This document shows, piece after piece, positions 6,890 to 15,906 of a DNA stretch of 34,274 nt. Position 1 is the first letter of the stretch, and every line of letters starts with the position of its first letter. The DNA lies in contig NZ_JAFAGT010000065.1 of NCBI RefSeq assembly GCF_019237615.1, forward strand, positions 1 through 34,274, given 5' to 3'. This DNA comes from Roseateles sp. Its GTDB lineage: Bacteria; Pseudomonadota; Gammaproteobacteria; Burkholderiales; Burkholderiaceae_C. A program made the translations under genes and the position numbers. The notes under the pieces were generated by a model that did no database searches, was not told where the DNA came from, and was given only the letters and a program-made list of their open reading frames with translations.

Positions 6890-7797
6890 GGCAAGGGTCG
6901 CGGCAATCGGGCCAGATGCTCGTGGGCGGCGGCAGTGATGAATTTGACGAGGCGGCGCGCGGCCTGGCCCAGCGGTGCGCTGGCGGCGCTGAGCAGATAG
7001 AGCTGCACGGGCACGGCCGGTGACAGGGAGCGCACGCGAACCCGGGTGGGGTCCGCGCTGGCGGCAGTGAAGGGGTCCACCATGGTCATGCCGACGCCGG
7101 CCTCGACGAGGGCGCGAGCGAGCTGGTAGGTCTGCACGCTGATGCGGCTGGCCAGCGGCTGGCCCAGTGCCTCGCCGGCGTGGTGGAGCAGGCCGGCCAG
7201 CGGATCGTCGCTCTGCAGGCCGACGATCTCTGTGCGGATGTCGGCCAGGCCCAGCGGGCCTTCGCCCTTGGCCTCGGGGCTGTTCAGCGGGCACAGCGCC
7301 ACCATGGTGCCGCTGGCGATGGCCTCGGCCTTGATGCCGGGGTGGCGCGGGTCCTGCAGCGACAGCGCCAGGTCGGCTTCGCCAAGCAGCAGCGCGGAGA
7401 CGATCTCGCGCGTATGGTGCGTGGCCAGCGTGCAGTTGGCGTTGGGGTAGGCCTTGCACCAGGGCGTCATCGCGGCCGGCACGATGGCCATCGCGAGTGC
7501 CGGCGTGGCCACCAGCCGCACCTGCTCGCTTTCGCCGCTCTTCAGGTTGGCTGCCAGCCGGCGGATGCCGACGAGGTCGCGGTTGAGCTTGTCGATCTCG
7601 ACGAACAGGCGCTGGGCCTCGGGCGTGGGGTAGAGCTTGCCGCGCACGCGGTCGAAGAGCGCCATGCCCAGCTGCAGTTCGCAGTGCTGCAGCACCTTGG
7701 TCACGGCGGGCTGCGAGATGTGCAGCAACTGGGCCGCACCGCTGATGGTGCCGGCCTGCATGATGGCGTGGAAGACCTCGATATGGCGCAGCCTCAT
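6886..7797 (-). CDS. LysR-family transcriptional regulator
   Basis: This 303-residue protein has the LysR winged helix-turn-helix at about residues 1-60 (LRHIEVFHAIMQAGTISGAA, then LLHISQPAVTKVLQHCE). A LysR substrate-binding domain follows from about residue 90, with VRLVATPALAMAIVP and a C-terminal LVEAGVGMTMVDPF segment. Its start codon overlaps the stop of the upstream binding-protein gene (ATGA at 7794-7797), and its stop overlaps the start of the dipeptidase gene. LysR regulators are usually divergent from their targets; here the regulator is embedded in the operon it probably controls. The inducer is likely a dipeptide or D-amino acid, by context only. Confidence 0.92.
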   Translation of the reverse strand: MRLRHIEVFHAIMQAGTISGAAQLLHISQPAVTKVLQHCELQLGMALFDRVRGKLYPTPEAQRLFVEIDKLNRDLVGIRRLAANLKSGESEQVRLVATPALAMAIVPAAMTPWCKAYPNANCTLATHHTREIVSALLLGEADLALSLQDPRHPGIKAEAIASGTMVALCPLNSPEAKGEGPLGLADIRTEIVGLQSDDPLAGLLHHAGEALGQPLASRISVQTYQLARALVEAGVGMTMVDPFTAASADPTRVRVRSLSPAVPVQLYLLSAASAPLGQAARRLVKFITAAAHEHLARLPRPLP

Positions 7798-9392
7798 TTC
7801 CGGTAGACGCCTTCGAAGTCCACCGAGCCGTTGGGGGCCATCTTGAAGCCGACGACGTCCTTGCGGATGGGGATGTAGACCGTGGAATGCGCCATCGTGA
7901 TCCAGGGGCGCTCGTGCTTGAAGATCTCCTGCGCCTTCTCGTAGAGGGCGTTGCGCTTGGCTTGGTCGGGCGTCGCGCGGGCCTCGTCGATGAGCTTCTC
8001 GAACTGGGCGTTGCAGAACTTGATGCCGTTCTTGTTCGCGGCGCAGCTCAGGTTGGGCGTCAGGAACTCGTCGGCGTCACCGGTCTCGCCGCTCCAGCCG
8101 CTCATGTAGACGTTGTGCTCGCCGTTGTTGGCGCGCTTGAGGTACTCGCCCCACTCGTAGGTCTTGATGCTGGCCTTGACGCCGATCTTGGCCCAGTCCT
8201 GCTGGATGAGCTGGGCCATCAGCTGGCCGTTGGGGTTGGTGGGGCGCTGCACGGGCAGGGCCCACAGGTCGATCTCGAAGCCGTTCGGATAGCCGGCCTT
8301 GGCCAGCAAGGCCTTGGCCCTGACGGGGTCGAACTCGTTCTTCAGCTTCTTGTTGTATCCCGGCACGGCTGGCGGGAAGGCGCTGACGGCCTGCATCGCA
8401 TCGCCGCGCGCGAACAGCGCCTTGAAGATGGCGTTGCGGTCGATGGCGATGTCCAGCGCCTCGCGCACCTCGCGCTTGTCGGTGGGCGGCTTCTTCAGGT
8501 TGAAGCTCAGGTAGGAGATGTTCAGCGCCTGGATCTTCTCGATGTTGACCTTGTCGTTGCGGGCCAGCGAGGTCACGTCCACGTCGCGCAGCGGCGACGT
8601 CACATGGCACTCGCCGGCGGCGATCTTCTGCACGCGCACGTTGGGCTCGCGGCTGATGCTGAAGATCAGCATCGCTGTGCGCTGCTTGCCGCCCCAGTAG
8701 TCGGGGTTGGCCTCCATGCGCAGCACGTCGTCCTTGGCATAGCTCTTGAAGCGGTAGGGGCCCGTGCCGACCGGCAGCACATTGATCTGGGAGGCCTTGC
8801 CGGCCTTCAGCAACTGGGTCGCGTACTCGGCGGACTGGATGCTCGCCCAGGCGAAGGCGAAGTTCGCGACGAAGGTCACGTTGGGCTGGCGGAGCCGGAA
8901 ACGAATTGTTCGGTCGTCGATCTTGTCTATGCCCTCGATCAGCTTGGCCAGGCCGAGGTTCTGCGGATAGACGAAGTTGACCGGGAAGGCCTTGTTGAAG
9001 GGGAGGTTGGGGTCGATGAAGCGGCCGAAGGTGAACAGCACGTCATCGGCATTGAAGTCCCGCGTCGGCTTGAACCAGGGCGTGCTTTGGAACTTCACGC
9101 CCTCGCGCAGCTTGAAGGTGAAGCTCTTGGCGTCGGGGGAGATCTCCCAGCTCGTGGCCAGCTTGGGCGCCAGCTCGGTCGAGGGCCGGTTGAAGCCCAG
9201 CAGCCCGTTGAACAGCTGGTTGCTGACGGCATTGGTGCTGGCACTGTCCCACATGCCGGGATCGAAGCCCTCGGGGCTGGCGTCGGCGCAGTAGATCAGC
9301 GGCTTGCTCTGGGCCTGGGCCGCTGGCGCAGCAGCCCAGGCCAGTAGGCTCAGCAGGGCGATGGAGAAGGACTTCATCACGGGCGATTTCAT
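7794..9392 (-). CDS. ABC transporter periplasmic peptide-binding protein (DppA-like, SBP family 5)
   Basis: This 532-residue protein belongs to extracellular solute-binding family 5, whose members deliver di- and oligopeptides to DppBCDF/OppBCDF-type ABC importers. Seen features are a signal peptide (MKSFSIALLSLLAWAAAP, likely cut after AQA), the family entry YCADASPEGFDPGMWDSAS, SWEISPDAKSFTFKLREGVKF, and GTGPYRFKSYAKDD near the middle. The YCADASPEGFDP start and two Cys-containing segments (GECHVTSP; NLSCAANKNG) are typical of the DppA branch. Two Met starts are possible, 9392 and 9377; both leave the signal peptide intact. It is the first gene of the operon with lysR and ddpX. No permease or ATPase gene is nearby, so it must share a transporter encoded elsewhere. 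Confidence 0.92.
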   Translation of the reverse strand: MKSPVMKSFSIALLSLLAWAAAPAAQAQSKPLIYCADASPEGFDPGMWDSASTNAVSNQLFNGLLGFNRPSTELAPKLATSWEISPDAKSFTFKLREGVKFQSTPWFKPTRDFNADDVLFTFGRFIDPNLPFNKAFPVNFVYPQNLGLAKLIEGIDKIDDRTIRFRLRQPNVTFVANFAFAWASIQSAEYATQLLKAGKASQINVLPVGTGPYRFKSYAKDDVLRMEANPDYWGGKQRTAMLIFSISREPNVRVQKIAAGECHVTSPLRDVDVTSLARNDKVNIEKIQALNISYLSFNLKKPPTDKREVREALDIAIDRNAIFKALFARGDAMQAVSAFPPAVPGYNKKLKNEFDPVRAKALLAKAGYPNGFEIDLWALPVQRPTNPNGQLMAQLIQQDWAKIGVKASIKTYEWGEYLKRANNGEHNVYMSGWSGETGDADEFLTPNLSCAANKNGIKFCNAQFEKLIDEARATPDQAKRNALYEKAQEIFKHERPWITMAHSTVYIPIRKDVVGFKMAPNGSVDFEGVYRK

Positions 9393-9458
9393 AGCGGGAA
9401 CGGGCAGGGATTGTTTGTAGTCGGGCCGGTGACGACAAGGGGGCGGGCGGCCAGAAGG

Positions 9459-9475
9459 CATAACCAAAACTCATA
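9459..9475 (-). promoter_or_regulatory. Possible LysR-type binding site upstream of the peptide operon
   Basis: The AT-rich patch CATAACCAAAACTCATA stands out in a GC-rich intergenic region of 213 bp between the divergent binding-protein and lipoprotein genes. It contains a T-N11-A core (T9461 to A9473), the loose LysR box. The symmetry is imperfect, so this is a suggestion only. Confidence 0.25.
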
Positions 9476-9605
9476 CATTGTGACCCCCCTAGTTCGTAAC
9501 GTTTAGCGACGGTCATTTCAAGCGCCCGCGCCAGAATCACCTCGGCCGCCAGGCTCTCCCGTAGTACCGAACTGCAGCAACGCCCGCTGCGAGGATCCCT
9601 TTGTC

Positions 9606-12600
9606 ATGATCGACCCGAAACGCCGCAAATTTCTCCAGTATTCCGCTGCTCTCAGCGGCTCCTTGCCGCTGGTCGGCTGTGGAGGTGGCGCGGCGGCTGT
9701 GGCCGAACTGCCCACAGCTCAGCCCGACGGCTCGATCATGCTGCCCACCACGCCTCCACCCCCGGCGCCGACACCCTCACCCGCCCCGCCGCCAGCAAGC
9801 GTGCCGGCGACGACCTTCGGCCTGTTCACCGGCGCGATGCAGTTCAGCCTGGTCAGCGCAAGAGCCCAGGTCAAGGCGCCCTTTTGCCTGGGTTTCGCAT
9901 TCAAGCGTGGCGACATCCCGGCCGGCAGCGCCGTGGGCGCCAGCCTGGCCAGCCTTCAGGTCACGCCCCGCACGACCTGGCCGGACGGTTCGCTGAAGTT
10001 CGCCCAGATCGCCGGCATTGCGGACCTGGCGGCCAACACCTTGACGACGGTGAGGCTGAGCCGCATCGCCGCCGGGAACGCAGCGGCGGCGCCCCTGGGC
10101 CTGGCCGACCTGAAGAAGACCGGGATCACGGCCGAGGTGGGCGCGGGGGAACTCGGCAAGGCAAGCTTCGGCAACGCCGAATGGGACGCTCCCTTCCAGA
10201 CCTGGGCCAGCGGCCCGCAGATGTCGTCGTGGGTGTACCGCAAGCCGGTGGGCAGCGACCCCCACCTGGTGGCCTGGCTGGAGGTGCGACTGTTCGCCAC
10301 CGGCGCCGTGGAGGTGCTGCCCTGGGTGGAGAACGGCTACCTGATGGTGGCTGCCCCGACGAACAAGGCGGGCGCGTACAGCTTCAAGCTGGGCGGCAGT
10401 GAGCGCTTCTCGGGCACCATCGACCTGCCCCACCACTGCCGCACGCCGTTGATCAACGGTGCGGCGCTGTCGTACTGGCTGGGCGATGACCCCGGTGTGA
10501 CGCCGCGCCTCGACATCGCCTACCTGCAGGCCACCGAGCAGGTGCCGACCTACAGCGCCCGCGTCGATCCGGCGGGGGCCGTGGCCAAGAAGCTGGTCCA
10601 GGCCTTTTCGCCACTGGACAAGGCCAACTTCAGCTATTCCAACGACAGCATGACCAGCTCCGGCTACCAGGAGCCCATCGGCCTGCTGCCCGAGCATGAT
10701 GCGCTGTACCTGACCTGCGACAGCCCCACCACCTACGGTGCCGTCGTTCGCAACGGCTTCGCGGCGGGCCGCTACGGCATCCATTACCGCGACGAGAAGA
10801 CGCAGCGCCCGCTGCGCTTCTCGCAATACCCCAACCTGTGTCTGGCCGACGGCAGCCCGGTGCGCGACATCGGCGGCTCGACCCGCAGCCAGTACACCCC
10901 CAAGCCGTCCGGCACGATTGCGCCGATCTGGGACGCCGCCCATGCGCCGTCGGTGGGCTACATGGCCTACCTGCTGACCGGCCGCTGGTACTTCATGGAG
11001 CAGGTGCAGTTCGCGGCCACGCTGGACTACCTGGGCAAGGGCGACAACAACGTGCTGCGCGTCGGCTCGCTGGGCCTGGTGCGGCCCTGCTTCGGTGCCT
11101 GGCAGACGCGAGCGTGCGCCTGGCAATGGCGCACGCTCGCGCAGGCGCTGGCCGTCACGCCCGACAGCGACACGACGCTGCGCACCGAGTTCATCGACTG
11201 CGTGCACAACAACATCAACGACCTGCACGGCACCTACGTCGCCCAGCCCAACAACCCCTTCGGCTGGATTCAGCCCGGCGAGGGCTACACCAACAACATG
11301 CAGTTCGGCGCGCCCTGGCAGCAGGACTTCGTCACCGCCGCCTTCGGCTACTCGCTGTCCCTGGGGCTGCCGGTGTCGGCGGCCGCGGCCGGCAAGCTGG
11401 AGGCCTTCTTCCACTGGAAGGCGCGCAGCGCCGTCATGCGACTGGGCACGGCCGACGGCTTCTGGTACGTCAACGGCGCGCCGTACACAATGAGCATCAC
11501 CAACGCTGGCGTGCCCGATTTCGCCGGCGGCAAGGGCCCCTGGCTGGCCGACGATGCCGCCGTGTATGCCGCCACCTACGCCAGCCAGCCCAGCTGGTTC
11601 GGCACCACCGAGGGCAAGCTCGCCGCCGAGATCCTGCCGGGCGATCGCGCCCAGTGGGGCAACCTGATGACGGCCATGGCCTATGCCGTGCGGCATGGCG
11701 TCAAGGGTGCAGGCAGTGCCTACCAGCGCGTGACCAGTGCCAGCAACTACGGGGCCTTGCGCGACGCCTACAACCTGGCACCGGTGTGGTCCGTCGCGCC
11801 GGCGCGCGTGCTGCCCGCCTGGCTGGCGAGCAAGCCGCTGAACACCTGGTTCGAGATCCCCGGCACGGCGGGCGCCGGCGGGGCGGCGGTGGATGCCTAC
11901 AGCGGCATGGCCATCGAGGAGCGCACCAGCGAGATCCTCATCGCCGCGGCCGGCGGCCACAACGACTCCTCCGACAACCGCGTTGTCTCCATCAACCTGT
12001 CGTCCGACGCGCCAGCGTGGATACAGAGGATGGCGCCGAGCACGATGGTGGCCACCAACGTGGCCTACTACGCCGACGGCAAGCCCGCGTCGCGCCACCT
12101 CTACAGCTCGCTGCACTTCGTGCCACAGCTGAACCGCCTGATTCTGTTCGGGCTGCGCGGGGCCTGGGGCGCCGCATACAACTTCGGCAAGGTCGACGCG
12201 TTCAGTCTCGACACCAACACCTGGGATCCCGCCGGTACCTTCGCCGACATGCCTGCCGGCTACTACGGCGCGGCGCAGATCCGCGCGACGGGGGAGGTCA
12301 TCAGCAACGGCCTGAAGAAATGGTCGCCCGTGGATCGCCAGTGGAGCGACCTCGTCACCGTCCCGCTGGGCGACGCGGTGCGCTGGCCCATGGCCGTGGA
12401 CGCGCGCCGCGGTCAGCTGTTCTGCCTGCAATGGGGCGACGGCCAGGGCTACGATCCGCAGCGCATGGTGGCCAGCCGAGTGCCGTTGGGCGGCAAGCAG
12501 CAGATCGCGGTCAGCTTCAATGCCAGCAGTGCGCTGACCGAGTGGGAGGCCGAGAAGCCGATGTACGCGGGGATGGACTACGACGTCGACAACGACCGCT

Positions 12601-12830
12601 TCCTGTTCTATGCCGGCCGGGGCAGCGCGGCCGGGCGGGTCTATGTGATCACGCCCAACGACGGCAATGTCTGGGACATGAGCATGCTGGACACCGACGC
12701 GGGGAGCGTGAAGATGGTGGCCACGGTCGATGCCGGCCTGCAGAACCGGCTGCGCTACGTGCCCGCGCTGCGCGGCTTCGTGCTGCTGGCCCGCTCCAGC
12801 AGCAACCTGTACTTCCTTCGAACGGCCTGA
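9606..12830 (+). CDS. Large two-part putative lipoprotein (lyase-like N-terminal half, kelch-like C-terminal half)
   Basis: I do not recognise this 1074-residue protein as a named family. It begins with a twin-arginine motif (KRRKFLQ, residues 5-11) and a lipobox-like LPLVGCGG with Cys25. A proline-rich linker follows (about 46-70). From about 72 to 700 there are beta-rich segments such as TTWPDGSLKFAQIAGIADL and DPHLVAWLEVRLFATGAVEV, plus a helical, Trp-rich region with YWLGDD, HNNINDLHGTY and GWIQPGEGYTNN. WPDGS-K motifs occur in exo-rhamnogalacturonan-lyase (PcRGLX/YetA-like) N-terminal domains, so a polysaccharide-active function is possible. From about 745 to the end, repeats such as EILIAAAGGHNDSSDNRV, NRLILFGL and DNDRFLFYAGRG suggest a kelch/galactose-oxidase-type beta-propeller. 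It is divergent from the peptide operon. The protein is expected to be anchored in the envelope. Confidence 0.7.
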   Translation: MIDPKRRKFLQYSAALSGSLPLVGCGGGAAAVAELPTAQPDGSIMLPTTPPPPAPTPSPAPPPASVPATTFGLFTGAMQFSLVSARAQVKAPFCLGFAFKRGDIPAGSAVGASLASLQVTPRTTWPDGSLKFAQIAGIADLAANTLTTVRLSRIAAGNAAAAPLGLADLKKTGITAEVGAGELGKASFGNAEWDAPFQTWASGPQMSSWVYRKPVGSDPHLVAWLEVRLFATGAVEVLPWVENGYLMVAAPTNKAGAYSFKLGGSERFSGTIDLPHHCRTPLINGAALSYWLGDDPGVTPRLDIAYLQATEQVPTYSARVDPAGAVAKKLVQAFSPLDKANFSYSNDSMTSSGYQEPIGLLPEHDALYLTCDSPTTYGAVVRNGFAAGRYGIHYRDEKTQRPLRFSQYPNLCLADGSPVRDIGGSTRSQYTPKPSGTIAPIWDAAHAPSVGYMAYLLTGRWYFMEQVQFAATLDYLGKGDNNVLRVGSLGLVRPCFGAWQTRACAWQWRTLAQALAVTPDSDTTLRTEFIDCVHNNINDLHGTYVAQPNNPFGWIQPGEGYTNNMQFGAPWQQDFVTAAFGYSLSLGLPVSAAAAGKLEAFFHWKARSAVMRLGTADGFWYVNGAPYTMSITNAGVPDFAGGKGPWLADDAAVYAATYASQPSWFGTTEGKLAAEILPGDRAQWGNLMTAMAYAVRHGVKGAGSAYQRVTSASNYGALRDAYNLAPVWSVAPARVLPAWLASKPLNTWFEIPGTAGAGGAAVDAYSGMAIEERTSEILIAAAGGHNDSSDNRVVSINLSSDAPAWIQRMAPSTMVATNVAYYADGKPASRHLYSSLHFVPQLNRLILFGLRGAWGAAYNFGKVDAFSLDTNTWDPAGTFADMPAGYYGAAQIRATGEVISNGLKKWSPVDRQWSDLVTVPLGDAVRWPMAVDARRGQLFCLQWGDGQGYDPQRMVASRVPLGGKQQIAVSFNASSALTEWEAEKPMYAGMDYDVDNDRFLFYAGRGSAAGRVYVITPNDGNVWDMSMLDTDAGSVKMVATVDAGLQNRLRYVPALRGFVLLARSSSNLYFLRTA

Positions 12831-12845
12831 ATCAGAATCGGTCCC

Positions 12846-13727
12846 ATGTGGACCGATTTCCCATCGCACACGTGGCGGCGCGACGGCGTCATGCTGTTTG
12901 CCCGTCAGGGCGGCCCGGCACAGACCGGCAGGCCGCCGCTGCTGTTGCTGCACGGTCATCCGCAGACCATGGCCATGTGGCACCGCGTCGCGCCGGCGCT
13001 GGCCAGGACGCACCGCGTCGTGCTGCTGGACCTGCGCGGCTATGGCGACAGCGACCGCCCGCCCCCCGGCGAAGGCAGCGCCGCCTATGCCAAGCGCGAG
13101 ATGGCGCTGGACGCCGTCGCGTTGATGCGGTCGCTGGGCCATGAACGCTTCGCCGTGCTGGCCCACGACCGCGGCGCGCGCGTCGCGCACCGGCTGGCGC
13201 TGGACCATCCGCAGGTCGTCACGCGGCTGATGCTGCTGGACATCGCGCCGACGCTTGCCATGTACGAGGGCACGACGGAGGCCTTCGCGCGTGCCTATTG
13301 GCATTGGTTCTTCCTGATCCAGCCCGCGCCGCGGCCCGAGCGGCTCATCGAGGCCGACCCGGTCGCCTATCTACGCGAAGGCATGGGCCAGCGGGGCGAC
13401 TTCTTCGACGGGCGGGCCTGGGCCGAGTACGAGCGCTGCTTCAGCCGCCCCGGCACGGCAGCCGCAGTCTGCGCGGACTACCGCGCCGGCGCCGGCATCG
13501 ACCTCGAGCATGACCGCGCCGACCGTGCAGCGGGCCGGCGTGTCACGCAGCCGCTGCATGTGCTGTGGGGCGCGCAGGGCGTCGTGGGCCGCTGCTTCGA
13601 GCCGCTGAAGCTCTGGCGGGACGTGGCCGACCATGTGAGCGGCCGAGCGGTGGACAGCGGCCACTACATCGCCGAGGAGGCGCCCGGGGTGGTGCTCGCC
13701 GAGGCGACCGAATTTTTCAAGGATTGA
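12846..13727 (+). CDS. Alpha/beta hydrolase of the fluoroacetate/haloacetate dehalogenase type
   Basis: The 293-residue product has the haloacetate dehalogenase signature set: oxyanion region LLHGHPQTMAMW (about 34-45), DLRGYGDSDRP, and nucleophile Asp108 in AHDRGARVAHR. The carboxylate-binding Arg109 and Arg112, halide-site His153-Trp154 in YWHWFFLIQP, Tyr212 and catalytic His273 in DSGHYIAEE are also present. In fluoroacetate dehalogenases these positions bind the substrate and stabilise the leaving fluoride. All are present, so dehalogenase activity is plausible; the natural substrate may be another 2-haloacid or an ester. It starts 15 bp after the lipoprotein gene and ends 2 bp before the dehydrogenase start, so it is probably co-transcribed with the dehydrogenase. 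Confidence 0.82.
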   Translation: MWTDFPSHTWRRDGVMLFARQGGPAQTGRPPLLLLHGHPQTMAMWHRVAPALARTHRVVLLDLRGYGDSDRPPPGEGSAAYAKREMALDAVALMRSLGHERFAVLAHDRGARVAHRLALDHPQVVTRLMLLDIAPTLAMYEGTTEAFARAYWHWFFLIQPAPRPERLIEADPVAYLREGMGQRGDFFDGRAWAEYERCFSRPGTAAAVCADYRAGAGIDLEHDRADRAAGRRVTQPLHVLWGAQGVVGRCFEPLKLWRDVADHVSGRAVDSGHYIAEEAPGVVLAEATEFFKD

Positions 13728-13729
13728 GC

Positions 13730-14806
13730 ATGCAGAAGATTGCCGTGATCGCCGGCGACGGCATTGGCCAGGAAGTCATGCCCGAGGGCCTGCGAGTTCT
13801 GCGTACGGTGGCCGAGCGCTTCGGCCTGGCTTTGCGCTTCGACGAGTTCGACTTCGCGCATTGCCGCTACTACGAACAGCATGGCCGGATGCTGCCGGAC
13901 GACTGGAAGGAGCAGATCGGCGGCCACGACGCGATCTTCTTCGGCGCGGTCGGCTGGCCAGCCACGGTGCCGGACCATGTCAGCCTGTGGGGCTCGCTGT
14001 TGAGGTTCCGCCGCGAGTTCGACCAGTACGTGAACCTGCGTCCGGCGCGCCTGCTGCCCGGCGTGCGCTCGCCGCTGGTGGGGCGCAGGCCTGGCGACAT
14101 CGACATGTGGATCGTCCGCGAGAACACCGAGGGCGAATACTCCAGCGTGGGCGGCCGCATGTACGCCGGCACCGAGCGCGAGATTGTCATCCAGGAGACG
14201 GTGATGAGCCGCGTCGGCGTGGACCGCGTGCTGCGCTTTGCCTTCGAGCTGGCCGCGTCGAGGCCGCGCGCCAAGCTGACGTCGGCCACCAAGAGCAACG
14301 GCATCGCCATCACCATGCCCTATTGGGATGAGCGCGTCGAGGCCATGGCCGCGCAGTTCCCCGGCGTTGCGGTCGACAAGTTCCACATCGACATCCTCTG
14401 CGCCCATTTCGTGCAGCGGCCGCATCACTTCGACGTGGTCGTCGCCAGCAACCTGTTCGGCGACATCCTGTCCGACCTCGGCCCCGCCTGCACCGGCACC
14501 ATTGCCATCGCGCCCTCGGCCAACCTGAATCCGACGCGCGCATGGCCCAGCCTGTTCGAGCCCGTGCACGGCTCGGCGCCGGACATTGCGGGCAAGGGCA
14601 TCGCCAATCCCATCGGCCAGATCTGGGCCGGCGCGATGATGCTGGACTTCCTGGGCCACCGCGAAGCGCATGACGCCGTCATGGCGGCCATCGAGGCCGT
14701 GCTGGCAGACCCGGCCGCGCCCAGGACGCCTGACCTGGGCGGCGGTTCGTCATGCGCCCAGCTGGGCCAGGCCATTGCCGAGGCTGCGAAAATGGCGGGA
14801 TCATGA
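13730..14806 (+). CDS. Tartrate dehydrogenase / D-malate dehydrogenase (decarboxylating)
   Basis: This 358-residue beta-decarboxylating dehydrogenase oxidises D-malate, tartrate or related 2-hydroxyacids with NAD and a divalent metal. Evidence is [14 protein letters not shown] at the N terminus and the tartrate-branch substrate segment [27 protein letters not shown]. The [13 protein letters not shown] loop, catalytic Lys in SATKSNGIA, metal-binding Asp residues in [11 protein letters not shown] and [18 protein letters not shown] are also present. The SLWG-LR arrangement separates it from isopropylmalate and isocitrate dehydrogenases. TtuC or DmlA are the closest named enzymes. The ATG at 13730 is 2 bp after the hydrolase stop, and the TGA overlaps the ATG of the methionine synthase gene (14803-14806). 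Confidence 0.9.
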   Translation: MQKIAVIAGDGIGQEVMPEGLRVLRTVAERFGLALRFDEFDFAHCRYYEQHGRMLPDDWKEQIGGHDAIFFGAVGWPATVPDHVSLWGSLLRFRREFDQYVNLRPARLLPGVRSPLVGRRPGDIDMWIVRENTEGEYSSVGGRMYAGTEREIVIQETVMSRVGVDRVLRFAFELAASRPRAKLTSATKSNGIAITMPYWDERVEAMAAQFPGVAVDKFHIDILCAHFVQRPHHFDVVVASNLFGDILSDLGPACTGTIAIAPSANLNPTRAWPSLFEPVHGSAPDIAGKGIANPIGQIWAGAMMLDFLGHREAHDAVMAAIEAVLADPAAPRTPDLGGGSSCAQLGQAIAEAAKMAGS

Positions 14807-15855
14807 AGCCCATCGCCTACACCCGCGCCCGAGACCTGCCTGCGATCCTGCAGCAACGCATTGCCGTGCTCGACGGCGCGATGGGCACCATGATCCAGCG
14901 CTACAAGCTGGGCGAGGCCGACTACCGCGGCGAGCGCTTCAAGGACCATGGCAAGGACCTGAAGGGTAACAACGAGCTGTTGCTGTTCACGCGGCCCGAC
15001 GTCATCCGCGAGATCCACGAGCAGTACCTGGCCGCCGGCGCGGACCTCATCGAGACCAACACCTTCGGCGCCACCTCGGTCGCGCAGGAGGACTACGACC
15101 TGCCCGAGCTGGCCTACGAGATGAACCTCGTCGCCGCGCAGATCGCCCGCGCCGCCTGCGACAAGTACTCGACGCCCGACAAGCCCCGCTATGTCGCCGG
15201 TGCCCTCGGCCCGACGCCGCGCACCGCGTCCATCAGCCCGGACGTCAACGACCCCGGCGCCCGCAACATCGACTTCGACACGCTGCGCGCTGCCTACTAC
15301 GAGCAGGCCAAGGGATTGCTGGACGGCGGCGCTGACGTCTTCCTCGTCGAGACCATCTTCGACACGCTCAACGCCAAGGCCGCCATCTTTGCGCTGGACG
15401 AGCTGATGGAAGATACCGGCGAGCGCCTGCCCGTCATCATCTCGGGCACGGTGACCGACGCGTCCGGCCGCATCCTGTCCGGCCAGACGGTCACGGCCTT
15501 CTGGCACTCGGTGCGCCACGCCCGCCCCATCGCCATCGGCCTGAACTGCGCGCTGGGCGCGACGCTGATGCGGCCCTACATCGAGGAGCTGTCCAAGGTG
15601 GCGGGCGAGGTGGCGGTGAGCTGCTATCCCAACGCCGGCCTGCCCAACCCGATGAGCGACACCGGCTTCGACGAAACGCCGGATGTGACGGCCCGCCTGG
15701 TCGGTGAGTTCGCGCGAGCCGGCTTCCTCAACATCGCTGGGGGCTGCTGCGGCACCACGCCCGACCATATCGCGGCGATCGCCAAGGCCGTGTCGGCCTA
15801 CAGGCCGCGGGTCAGCGGCGAGAAGTTCTTCAGCCAGATGCTGGACGCCGCCTAG
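14803..15855 (+). CDS. metH: Homocysteine S-methyltransferase subunit of split cobalamin-dependent methionine synthase
   Basis: The 350-residue product corresponds only to the first module of MetH, which activates homocysteine on zinc. Seen are [14 protein letters not shown] at residue 24, the long [15 protein letters not shown] block, [19 protein letters not shown], and the zinc ligands Cys249 (GLNCALG) and Cys315-Cys316 (GGCCGTTP). It ends at about the point where the methyltetrahydrofolate-binding module begins in one-piece MetH (about 1200 residues). In many Burkholderiales the enzyme is encoded by two genes, and this is the small one. The large folate/B12/activation subunit is not in the window; the next gene is a DUF2157 protein. 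The ATG overlaps the stop of the dehydrogenase gene. Confidence 0.92.
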   Translation: MKPIAYTRARDLPAILQQRIAVLDGAMGTMIQRYKLGEADYRGERFKDHGKDLKGNNELLLFTRPDVIREIHEQYLAAGADLIETNTFGATSVAQEDYDLPELAYEMNLVAAQIARAACDKYSTPDKPRYVAGALGPTPRTASISPDVNDPGARNIDFDTLRAAYYEQAKGLLDGGADVFLVETIFDTLNAKAAIFALDELMEDTGERLPVIISGTVTDASGRILSGQTVTAFWHSVRHARPIAIGLNCALGATLMRPYIEELSKVAGEVAVSCYPNAGLPNPMSDTGFDETPDVTARLVGEFARAGFLNIAGGCCGTTPDHIAAIAKAVSAYRPRVSGEKFFSQMLDAA

Positions 15856-15906
15856 CGGCAACCGTGCCATTAGCATGCGGCCCAGACCCAATCTCGGGGA
15901 GGTCGC

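Noticed and set aside
9777-13304. Open frame of about 1175 codons antisense to the lipoprotein
   Set aside because: It has no domain resemblance and extends antisense through the dehalogenase gene; length alone is not evidence at this GC content.
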